Shown one piece after another: positions 1 to 5,910 of a stretch of 6,288 nt of DNA. The translations under genes and the position numbers were made by a program. A model generated the notes under the pieces. That model did no database searches and had not been told where the DNA came from. It saw only the letters and a program-made list of their open reading frames with translations. The DNA comes from Bacteroidetes bacterium CG23_combo_of_CG06-09_8_20_14_all_32_9 (GTDB lineage Bacteria > Bacteroidota > Bacteroidia > Bacteroidales > GWA2-32-17): contig PCSS01000052.1 in NCBI GenBank assembly GCA_002771395.1, positions 1 through 6,288 on the forward strand, given 5' to 3'. Position 1 is the first letter of the stretch, and every line of letters begins with the position of its first letter.

Positions 1-96
1 TTAGTGCAGGATAATTTAAATACTCATAATCCAGCCGTATTATATGAATACTATGAACCAATTGAAGCGAAAAGATGCGTATTCTTACTTCGTTAA
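1..96 (+). pseudogene. Out-of-frame TPR fragment, upstream part of the sensor kinase gene
   Basis: Frame 1 is open from the left edge to a stop at 94-96. It reads LVQDNLNTHNPAVLYEYYE, then loses sense. The stretch ending in ALYEYYE-like residues resembles helix A of a tetratricopeptide repeat (my reading; Ala, Leu and the aromatic positions fit). Helix B (DAYSYFVKYHELKDS) follows at once, but in frame 2, at the start of the kinase ORF. The two halves join into one normal TPR if one base is removed at the CC at 58-59 (giving YEYYEQLKRKDAYSYF), or if the A-run at 70-73 has one base too many or two too few. I infer that the kinase gene begins upstream of the window with a TPR domain and is interrupted here by a frameshift, real or from a sequence error. 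Confidence 0.6.
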
Positions 97-1027
97 ATAT
101 CACGAGCTTAAAGATTCGGTTTATAATACCGAAAGCCGAAAAAAACTTTTTGATTTACAAATACGTTCGGAAACAGAACAAAGAGAAAATGAAATTGCAC
201 TTTTATCACGCGAAAAACAATTAAAAGTTCTGGAAATAAAACAAAGAGAAGATGAAATTTACCGTCAGCAAATATTAAAATACTGGATAATAGTCGCCGC
301 ATTTTTAATTATACTTTTGTTTTTGTTTATCCACGTTTATTCAGTAAGCAAAGCTGCTAAAAATAAGCATCTTCTCGAACAAAACTTAAATCTTTATATG
401 CAAAAAGCATTGAGCCAGCAAATGAATCCGCATTTTATTTTTAATACACTCAATTCTATTCAGTTCTTTTTGTTAAACAACGATAAAATTTCTTCAAATA
501 AATACCTCACAAAGTTTGCAAGGTTGATGCGTATAACCCTTGATAATTCTCAAAGTGAAACCATTTCTTTATACAGGGAAATTGAGTCGTTAAACCTTTA
601 CATTGAACTTGAGCAACTGCGTTTCGAAAATAAATTTACATTTAAAATAACTACAGGTGCAGACATAGATACAGAATTGATTTCCATTCCACCGCTTATT
701 ATTCAGCCATTTGTTGAAAATGCAATTTGGCACGGAATTATGCATCGTGATAGCAATGAGGACGGTAAATTAATAATTCTATTCTCCATTTCAGAAAACA
801 ATTTAATTTGCACTATTGAAGACAATGGAATAGGACGCGAAAAAGCGAATGAAATAAGAAAGCAAAAAAAACCTGAACATATATCGCTTGGAACGCAGAT
901 TACCGAATCACGAATTTCGCCTATTAATCAATTATACAACAAAAAATTAAATATAACATATCACGATTTGTTTGCACCCGATGGCACTGCTTCGGGCACC
1001 AGGGTAGAAATTTGTTTTCCGATTTAA
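44..1027 (+). CDS. LytS/YehU-type membrane sensor histidine kinase, N-terminal TPR part missing from this frame
   Basis: This sensor kinase should autophosphorylate and pass phosphate to the regulator encoded 12 bp downstream. In order: end of a TPR (residues about 7-30), a charged coiled-coil linker (35-76), one membrane helix (about 78-98), then a His_kinase domain with the phosphoacceptor motif NPHFIFNTLNSIQ (His130), and an HATPase domain. The HATPase domain has the N-box QPFVENAIWHG (Asn226), the ATP-lid motif EDNGIGR (259-265) and SLGTQITESRI (281-291). This is the LytS/YehU (PF06580) architecture, which in Bacteroidota commonly carries N-terminal TPRs. The ATG at 44 is only the first in this frame (in-frame stop at 17-19); it has no convincing ribosome site and starts mid-TPR, so it is unlikely to be the natural start. 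If translated from here, the kinase would keep its catalytic part and lose its sensory TPR array. The ligand is unknown. Confidence 0.88.
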   Translation: MNTMNQLKRKDAYSYFVKYHELKDSVYNTESRKKLFDLQIRSETEQRENEIALLSREKQLKVLEIKQREDEIYRQQILKYWIIVAAFLIILLFLFIHVYSVSKAAKNKHLLEQNLNLYMQKALSQQMNPHFIFNTLNSIQFFLLNNDKISSNKYLTKFARLMRITLDNSQSETISLYREIESLNLYIELEQLRFENKFTFKITTGADIDTELISIPPLIIQPFVENAIWHGIMHRDSNEDGKLIILFSISENNLICTIEDNGIGREKANEIRKQKKPEHISLGTQITESRISPINQLYNKKLNITYHDLFAPDGTASGTRVEICFPI

Positions 1028-1039
1028 ATAAAATTAATT

Positions 1040-1804
1040 ATGTTAAAAACTATTATAATAGATGATGAAAACAGGGCTGTTCAAACTCTGCAAATAATTT
1101 TGAGTGAATATTGTCCCCAGGTATCTGTTGTTAACAAAGCCTATTCGGCACCCGAAGGAATTAAATTAATCAGCCTTCATAAACCCGACCTGATATTTTT
1201 AGATATTGAAATGCCTAACGGAACTGGCTTCGATGTTCTTGAAGCTTTTCCAAATCGCACATTTGATGTAATTTTTGTAACAGCATACAATAATTACGCA
1301 TTAAAAGCCATCAAATTTTCTGCTGCCGATTATATTTTAAAACCTGTTGATATTGAAGAAGTAGTTGAATCGGTAAAAAGAATTTCTGAGCGTAGAAATC
1401 AGCCGGGAAACACTCATCCTGATATTAATGGATTATTACATAACATTAAGAACCTGTATCAAAAAAAGATTTCAGTACCAACTTTTAATGGAACCGAATA
1501 TATTTCTACCGATGAAATTTTATATTTTGAAGCCGACCGCAGTTACTGCAAAATATTTTTTGCACAAAAGCGGAATATATTAATTTCGCGAAGTTTGAGT
1601 GCTTTAGAACAATTGCTGCCCACCGGCAATTTTGTCAAAATTCATAAATCACATATAGTTAATCTTGCAGCAGTAAAAAAAAATTTACGTACCGATGGTG
1701 GAATTGTTGAACTTACCGACGGCACACAACTTTTAATTGCAAAAACCAAAAAAGAAAATTTTTTGGCTTCTATGCAAAGGTATATAAAAGAGAATAAGTT
1801 ATAA
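1040..1804 (+). CDS. LytTR-family response regulator
   Basis: A 254-residue response regulator of the LytR/AlgR class, the partner of the kinase just upstream. The receiver domain (1-115) has the acidic pair Asp8-Asp9, phosphoacceptor Asp55 in FLDIEMP, Thr81 in VTAYNNYA and Lys101 in the LKPVD switch motif, so all catalytic positions are intact. A linker of about 25 residues leads to a LytTR DNA-binding domain (about 147-250) with FEADRSYCKIFF (163-174) and the characteristic FVKIHKSHIVNL (198-209). It has no AAA+ domain, so it should work with the primary sigma factor rather than sigma-54. The 12-bp gap to the kinase gene points to one transcript. The LytTR part contains a run of nine A (1675-1683). 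Family assignment is firm; target genes cannot be read from this window. Confidence 0.95.
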   Translation: MLKTIIIDDENRAVQTLQIILSEYCPQVSVVNKAYSAPEGIKLISLHKPDLIFLDIEMPNGTGFDVLEAFPNRTFDVIFVTAYNNYALKAIKFSAADYILKPVDIEEVVESVKRISERRNQPGNTHPDINGLLHNIKNLYQKKISVPTFNGTEYISTDEILYFEADRSYCKIFFAQKRNILISRSLSALEQLLPTGNFVKIHKSHIVNLAAVKKNLRTDGGIVELTDGTQLLIAKTKKENFLASMQRYIKENKL

Positions 1805-1824
1805 CGAAACTTATACCAGTGTGC

Positions 1825-1852
1825 ATTCATAGAGACAAAGTCGTATATGAAT
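1825..1852 (+). other. Imperfect hairpin after the response regulator gene
   Basis: ATTCATA at 1825-1831 pairs with TATGAAT at 1846-1852. Between them GAC (1834-1836) and GTC (1840-1842) can pair around AAA. It starts 21 bases after the regulator stop codon. No T-run follows, so it is not a standard intrinsic terminator; it may be a weak terminator, an mRNA 3' end structure or a dyad site, or chance. Confidence 0.25.
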
Positions 1853-1862
1853 ACCTGCATCG

Positions 1863-1918
1863 GTAACCAGGAGCCAGTAATCAGTAACCAACAACCAGTA
1901 GCCAGAAGCCGGCAACCG
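1863..1918. repeat. Eight degenerate 7-bp tandem units (GTAACCA-like)
   Basis: The gap between the regulator gene and asnS contains eight consecutive heptamers: GTAACCA, GGAGCCA, GTAATCA, GTAACCA, ACAACCA, GTAGCCA, GAAGCCG, GCAACCG. The shared pattern is roughly GNARCCA, with fixed A at position 3 and C at position 6. The block is richer in G and C than its surroundings, is not inside a recognisable gene, and ends in the palindrome AACCGGTT (1914-1921). The period is seen directly; function is unknown. Confidence 0.75.
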
Positions 1919-1984
1919 GTTAATGCCTGAAATATATTGACTTTATGTACAGATACTATTTTACTTATAACCCGCCGTAAAATG

Positions 1985-2016
1985 TTTGGAGAGCAGTAAA
2001 AATCACATTAGATTTG
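1985..2016 (+). promoter_or_regulatory. Bacteroidota-type primary sigma promoter for asnS
   Basis: TTTG at 1985-1988 (-33 element) is separated by 20 bp from TAGATTTG at 2009-2016, a full match to the TAnnTTTG -7 element used in Bacteroides and relatives. Transcription would start near 2022, leaving a leader of about 12 bases before the asnS ATG at 2035. The position right before a housekeeping gene supports it. Confidence 0.65.
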
Positions 2017-2034
2017 TAATTCAAAATATTATTT

Positions 2035-3423
2035 ATGAAGCATATTAAGATTAAAGAGTTATTACAATCTAAAGAGTTTGGTAAAGAATTTATTATTAAA
2101 GGCTGGGTTCGTACCCTTCGTGGAAATAAAAACGTAAGTTTTATTGCAATAAATGACGGTTCAATAATTAATAATGTGCAAGTTGTTGTTGATATTCCCG
2201 TTTTTGGCGAAGAGTATTTAAAAAACGTTACTACCGGAGCGTGTGTAAAAGTTAGAGGTATTTTGGTACGGTCGCAGGGACAAGGACAAACAGTTGAAGT
2301 ACAGGCAAAAGAAATTTTTGTTTACGGAAGCTGCGACCCCGAAACTTACCCTCTGCAAAAAAAAAGTCATACTTTGGAGTATCTCAGAACTATCGCTCAT
2401 TTACGACCTCGCACCAACACATTTAGTGCAGTGTTACGTATTCGCCATAACATGGCTTTTGCTATTCACAAATATTTTAACGATAAGGGATTTTTCTATC
2501 TTCATACTCCTATAATTACCGCTTCCGATTGCGAAGGTGCCGGAGAAATGTTCCGGGTTTCAACGCTTGATATTAATAATCTTCCGAAAACACAGGATGG
2601 ACAAATTGATTTCACTCAGGATTTTTTCGGAAAAGAAACAAATTTAACAGTTTCCGGACAACTTGAAGGCGAACTCGGAGCTATGGCACTTTCAGAGGTT
2701 TATACTTTTGGTCCTACTTTTAGAGCCGAAAACTCAAACACACCGCGACACCTTGCCGAATTTTGGATGATTGAACCCGAAATGGCTTTCTATGATTTGG
2801 AAGATAACATGAATCTTGCCCAGGATTTTGTCCAGTATCTTATTAAATATGCTCTTGAAAATTGTAAAGACGATTTGGAATTTTTAAATAAAATGTACGA
2901 TAAAGAACTTATTTCACGTCTCGGATTTGTTGTAAATAATGACTTTGAACGATTAACATATACCCAGGCAGTTGATATTCTGATAAAATCAGGCGAAAAG
3001 TTTGAATTTCCTATATCGTGGGGAACTGACCTGCAATCGGAACATGAACGATATCTTGTTGAAAAACATTTTAAAAAGCCCGTTATTTTAATAGATTATC
3101 CAAAAGAAATTAAAGCGTTTTACATGAAACAAAACCCCGATGGAAAAACAGTTCGCGCTATGGATGTTTTGTTTCCAAAAATAGGTGAGATAATCGGCGG
3201 CTCGCAACGTGAAGAAGATTTACAAAAACTAGTAAACAGAATTAACGAGCTTAAGCTTCCGTCAAAAGATATATGGTGGTATTTAGAAACACGAAAATTT
3301 GGAACAGCACCACATAGCGGATTCGGATTAGGTTTTGAAAGATTAATTTTATTTGTTACCGGCATGGCGAACATAAGAGATGTAATTCCATTTCCCCGAA
3401 CTCCAAAAAATGCAGAATTTTAA
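2035..3423 (+). CDS. asnS: Asparagine--tRNA ligase (class IIb)
   Basis: This cytoplasmic enzyme activates asparagine with ATP and loads it onto tRNA-Asn. The protein is 462 residues, the usual length for bacterial AsnRS. An N-terminal OB-fold that binds the anticodon (about 1-105, with [20 protein letters not shown]) is followed by the class II core. Motif 1 surrounds [21 protein letters not shown] (153-173), motif 2 is [20 protein letters not shown] (224-243), and motif 3 is GFGLGFERL (429-437) ending near [17 protein letters not shown] (384-393) and the [10 protein letters not shown] segment favour AsnRS over AspRS. The ATG at 2035 gives a complete OB-fold and follows a well-placed promoter. 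A run of nine A (2357-2365) encodes part of the conserved LQKKSH stretch and could be a slippage site. No T-box or other leader control is visible in the short leader. Confidence 0.98.
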   Translation: MKHIKIKELLQSKEFGKEFIIKGWVRTLRGNKNVSFIAINDGSIINNVQVVVDIPVFGEEYLKNVTTGACVKVRGILVRSQGQGQTVEVQAKEIFVYGSCDPETYPLQKKSHTLEYLRTIAHLRPRTNTFSAVLRIRHNMAFAIHKYFNDKGFFYLHTPIITASDCEGAGEMFRVSTLDINNLPKTQDGQIDFTQDFFGKETNLTVSGQLEGELGAMALSEVYTFGPTFRAENSNTPRHLAEFWMIEPEMAFYDLEDNMNLAQDFVQYLIKYALENCKDDLEFLNKMYDKELISRLGFVVNNDFERLTYTQAVDILIKSGEKFEFPISWGTDLQSEHERYLVEKHFKKPVILIDYPKEIKAFYMKQNPDGKTVRAMDVLFPKIGEIIGGSQREEDLQKLVNRINELKLPSKDIWWYLETRKFGTAPHSGFGLGFERLILFVTGMANIRDVIPFPRTPKNAEF

Positions 3424-3519
3424 AATTATAGTTTGTAACTTTAAAATATTTTTTCCGTTCACATCGTTTGTAACAAAAATAAATTGAGTGTGTAACAAAT
3501 TGGGGGAATTTTTTTGTGT

Positions 3520-3554
3520 TATGTAAAATGCTAAATTAAAAATGTAAAACAAAA
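3520..3554 (+). repeat. 7-bp-period AATGTAA-like array, left arm
   Basis: Five successive heptamers read TATGTAA, AATGCTA, AATTAAA, AATGTAA, AACAAAA. The block lies in the left arm of the inverted-repeat element and has its counterpart in opposite orientation at 3647-3674. The AT-rich composition makes the period less secure than that of the array at 1863-1918. Confidence 0.45.
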
Positions 3555-3646
3555 AAGAGTTAATAGCTATATTTACCAAAAGCATTAAAACTGCAAAAAA
3601 GAACAATAATTAGAGAAAATAATTTTATATTAGGCGGCTTAAACTT

Positions 3647-3674
3647 TTACATTTAGCATTTTAAATTTTGTTTT
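3647..3674 (-). repeat. 7-bp-period AATGTAA-like array, right arm (reverse orientation)
   Basis: Read on the - strand from 3674, the units are AAAACAA, AATTTAA, AATGCTA, AATGTAA. They share words with the left-arm array; relative to the left arm, one 7-base unit is missing between AATGCTA and GTAAAA. This suggests unit gain or loss by slippage in one arm. Confidence 0.4.
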
Positions 3675-3708
3675 TCCCCTGTTTTGTTACATACTTAAAT
3701 AAATTGCT

Positions 3709-5214
3709 ATGTTAGACCAGAGACTTCAACAAAAACTATTACAAAAGCTATCACCACAGCAAATACAACTTATTAAGCTGCTCGAGATTCCTACTATGGA
3801 ACTTGAGCAACGTATTAAAAAAGAAATGGAAGAAAATCCGGCACTTGAAGAAGGCGAGCCGGAAGACCTTACCAATAATTCTGAAAATGAACTTTCAGAA
3901 GAAAAAGAAAACGACGATGAAGAAACTGAACAAATTGAACAAGACGCCGAAAAGATAAAAAAAGAAGAAGAATTTTCTTTGGAAGATTATATAGAAAATG
4001 ATGATACTGAAACGCCATACTACAATTTAATAGCCAACAATTACTCAAAAGACGATGACCGTAAAGAATTTATTTATTCAACCGGCTCTACGTTTCACGA
4101 AAGCCTGCAAACACAAATCGGACTCAGATTTTTAACCCCACGACAGGCAAAACTTGCCGAATATTTAATTGGAAATCTTGATGAGGATGGTTATTTGCGT
4201 CGCGAAATTTCTTCAATAGTTGACGATATGGCTTTTATTCAAAACGAAGAAACTACGGAAAAAGAGCTTTTGGAAATACTTGACATTGTTCAGCAACTTG
4301 ACCCGCCCGGCGTGGGTGCCCGCTCACTTCAGGAATGTTTGTTGCTTCAGCTTAACCGTAAAAACAATAAAAATTCTGCAATACAAAATGCTATTACAAT
4401 TCTTAACGATTATTTTGAAGAATTTACAAAAAAGCATTTCGATAAAATAATAAAAAAACTTGGTATTTCTGAAGAAGAATTAAAAACTGCCGTTGACGAA
4501 ATAATCCACCTGAGTCCACGACCTGGAAACTCTTTTTCCGACCCGCAAAATAAAAATTTTCACCAGATTACACCCGATTTTACTGTTGATAACAGCGACG
4601 GAAAACTTTATGTGTCGCTAAACTCACGAAACGCACCAGAACTCCGGGTTAGCAGTGCCTATACAAGTATGATCCAGGCTTTTCAGATAAATAAAAACAA
4701 AAAGAACAAACGCGAAAAAGAAGCAATGACTTTTGCCCGTCAAAAAGTTGATTCAGCACATTGGTTTATAGATGCTTTGCAACAACGGCAAAATACTTTG
4801 TTACTTACAATGAATGCCATTGTTGATTATCAAAAAGATTTTTTTACAGAAGGCGACGAAACCATGCTTAAACCAATGATATTAAAAGATATTGCAAATG
4901 TTACCGGTTTAGATATTAGCACTATTTCAAGGGTTGCAAATAGCAAATATGTTCAAACACAATATGGTATTTTTTCTTTAAAATTCTTTTTTTCAGAATC
5001 GATGCAAAACGACGTGGGTGAAGAAGTCTCTACCCGCGAAATAAAGAAGATACTGCAAAACGAAATTGAAAAAGAAAATAAACACAATCCGCTTACTGAT
5101 GAAGAACTTTCCGAAGTCCTTTTACATCGCGGTTATCCTATTGCCCGACGTACAATTGCAAAATACCGCGAACAATTAAATATACCCGTTGGAAGACTTC
5201 GTAAAGAATTATAA
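3709..5214 (+). CDS. rpoN: RNA polymerase sigma-54 factor
   Basis: RpoN directs RNA polymerase to -24/-12 promoters and needs an AAA+ activator to open DNA. The 501-residue protein has all expected parts. Region I (1-48) is Gln/Leu-rich, with LLQKLSPQQIQLIKLLEIPT and MEENPALEE. Region II (about 49-105) is a long, very acidic spacer. The core-binding region (about 128-310) includes LDPPGVGARSLQECL (197-211) and LSPRPGN. A DNA-binding helix-turn-helix follows (about 391-412, ILKDIANVTGLDISTISRVA), then the RpoN box ARRTIAKYRE at 479-488 (usual form ARRTVAKYRE). The start at 3709 gives a standard N terminus. The gene follows asnS in the same direction, 285 bp away, with a MITE-like element filling most of the gap, so its promoter may lie in or next to that element; none matched the consensus well. 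No activator gene is nearby. Confidence 0.98.
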   Translation: MLDQRLQQKLLQKLSPQQIQLIKLLEIPTMELEQRIKKEMEENPALEEGEPEDLTNNSENELSEEKENDDEETEQIEQDAEKIKKEEEFSLEDYIENDDTETPYYNLIANNYSKDDDRKEFIYSTGSTFHESLQTQIGLRFLTPRQAKLAEYLIGNLDEDGYLRREISSIVDDMAFIQNEETTEKELLEILDIVQQLDPPGVGARSLQECLLLQLNRKNNKNSAIQNAITILNDYFEEFTKKHFDKIIKKLGISEEELKTAVDEIIHLSPRPGNSFSDPQNKNFHQITPDFTVDNSDGKLYVSLNSRNAPELRVSSAYTSMIQAFQINKNKKNKREKEAMTFARQKVDSAHWFIDALQQRQNTLLLTMNAIVDYQKDFFTEGDETMLKPMILKDIANVTGLDISTISRVANSKYVQTQYGIFSLKFFFSESMQNDVGEEVSTREIKKILQNEIEKENKHNPLTDEELSEVLLHRGYPIARRTIAKYREQLNIPVGRLRKEL

Positions 5215-5223
5215 GACACTCCA

Positions 5224-5251
5224 AAATTTGAAATCTGAAATCTGAAATATT
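5224..5251. repeat. 7-bp-period repeat (AAATCTG-like)
   Basis: The short gap between rpoN and the PAP2-like gene holds AAATTTG, AAATCTG, AAATCTG, AAATATT in direct succession. The middle two are identical. It is outside both genes and has the same 7-bp period as the array at 1863-1918, with a different word. Confidence 0.6.
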
Positions 5252-5271
5252 TTGCTTTAAGATACACTATA

Positions 5272-5910
5272 ATGAGCACAGAACATACTCGTTCCGAAAA
5301 AATTGCGGCAATAATTATTTCTTATATTTTTCATCCGTTATTAATGCCTACTGTTGGACTTTACCTTTTTTTTCATTCAGGTACTTACATTGAAACCATG
5401 AACGACGAAGCAAAGAATTTTTTGTATGTAATTCTTGGCTTCAGTACTTGCATTTTACCTCTGCTTTTGTTGCCACTTTTCATTTACAGGCGAGTAATAA
5501 AAAATATTGAAATGGATACTCGTTCCGAAAGAATTATGCCAACTGTTTTTACTTTTGTTTTTTATTTTCTCGGATATTACCTTCTTAATCGCCTGCCTGT
5601 TCCAAATGTGCTTTCGGGTTATATTTCTTCAGTTGTAGCTACGGTTTCAGCAGCATTACTTATAACCATTTGGTGGAAAATCAGTTTTCACACTTTGGCA
5701 TTAGGCGGCATTATCGGTTCATTGATAGCTTTATCGTTACGTTTTGAAGCTGATTTACAATATTTTATAATGGCGAGTTTATTTTTTACAGGTTTGGTTT
5801 CAGCAGCGAGACTACGGTTAGGTGCACATACTCCTTTGCAAATTATAACAGGTTTTTTCTTAGGCTTAATAGTAGTATTTTTATTTGTATTTTTTGGGTT
5901 AAATTTTTAA
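5272..5910 (+). CDS. PAP2-like integral membrane protein (phosphatase superfamily, altered motif)
   Basis: A 212-residue membrane protein with about six hydrophobic helices (near 10-34, 49-72, 90-106, 116-134, 142-176 as one or two, and 190-209). The C-terminal half recalls the type 2 phosphatidic acid phosphatase fold, whose members dephosphorylate lipid or undecaprenyl pyrophosphates. KISFHTLALGG (136-146) stands where motif 2 (SGH) is expected, with His140. AARLRLGAHTPLQ (178-190) matches motif 3 (R-x5-H) through Arg180 and His186, but the Asp expected four residues after the His is Gln190. Motif 1 is only loosely represented by TRSERIMP (83-90). The missing Asp leaves activity uncertain; Asp supports the catalytic His in classic members. 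It lies 57 bp after rpoN in the same direction and may be co-transcribed. An in-membrane non-enzymatic role is possible. Confidence 0.75.
   Translation: MSTEHTRSEKIAAIIISYIFHPLLMPTVGLYLFFHSGTYIETMNDEAKNFLYVILGFSTCILPLLLLPLFIYRRVIKNIEMDTRSERIMPTVFTFVFYFLGYYLLNRLPVPNVLSGYISSVVATVSAALLITIWWKISFHTLALGGIIGSLIALSLRFEADLQYFIMASLFFTGLVSAARLRLGAHTPLQIITGFFLGLIVVFLFVFFGLNF

Larger units (their letters stand above)
3484..3698. mobile_element. MITE-like inverted-repeat element between asnS and rpoN
   Basis: A 215-bp non-coding segment has matching ends in opposite orientation. The left end, TTGAGTGTGTAACAAA (3484-3499), and the reverse complement of the right end, TTAAGTATGTAACAAA (3683-3698), agree at 14 of 16 positions. 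Alignment continues without gaps through GGGGAA (20 of 25 matched overall). After a stretch differing by 5 nt in length it reaches a perfect 13-bp inverted match, TAAAATGCTAAAT (3524-3536 against 3651-3663). ATAAA lies directly outside each end (3479-3483 and 3699-3703), as a target-site duplication would; the shared word even extends to ATAAATTG. The centre (about 3537-3650) has no credible gene. No transposase is in the window. In such AT-rich DNA the 5-bp duplication could be chance, and the arms might instead be an RNA or DNA structural element. The inverted repeat is seen; mobility is inferred. Confidence 0.5.

Noticed and set aside
727..743. TTGGCAC...TATGC resembling a sigma-54 -24/-12 promoter inside the kinase gene
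   Set aside because: The GG-to-GC spacing is 11 instead of 10, and the bases encode the conserved HATPase N-box region (IWHGIMH), which explains them.
1863..1918. CRISPR array
   Set aside because: Units are 7 bp, contiguous and degenerate, with no spacers and no cas genes.
1919..2034. T-box or amino-acid-sensing leader upstream of asnS
   Set aside because: The likely promoter leaves only about 12 bases of leader, and no T-box core sequence or strong hairpins are visible.
2218..2515. Open frames of 60 and 73 codons overlapping asnS on both strands
   Set aside because: They are shadows of the clearly conserved asnS frame, with no family features.
3349..3606. 85-codon open frame on the - strand covering the end of asnS and part of the gap
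   Set aside because: It overlaps asnS, has low-complexity composition, matches no family I know, and runs into the inverted-repeat element; a chance frame in AT-rich DNA.
4220..4450. 76-codon open frame within rpoN in another frame
   Set aside because: It lies wholly within the conserved core-binding region of rpoN and has no recognisable domain.
1040..5214. Functional pairing of the two-component system with RpoN as a sigma-54 activation system
   Set aside because: The regulator has a LytTR output domain and no AAA+ domain with GAFTGA, so it cannot be a classic sigma-54 activator; the nearness of the genes is not evidence by itself.
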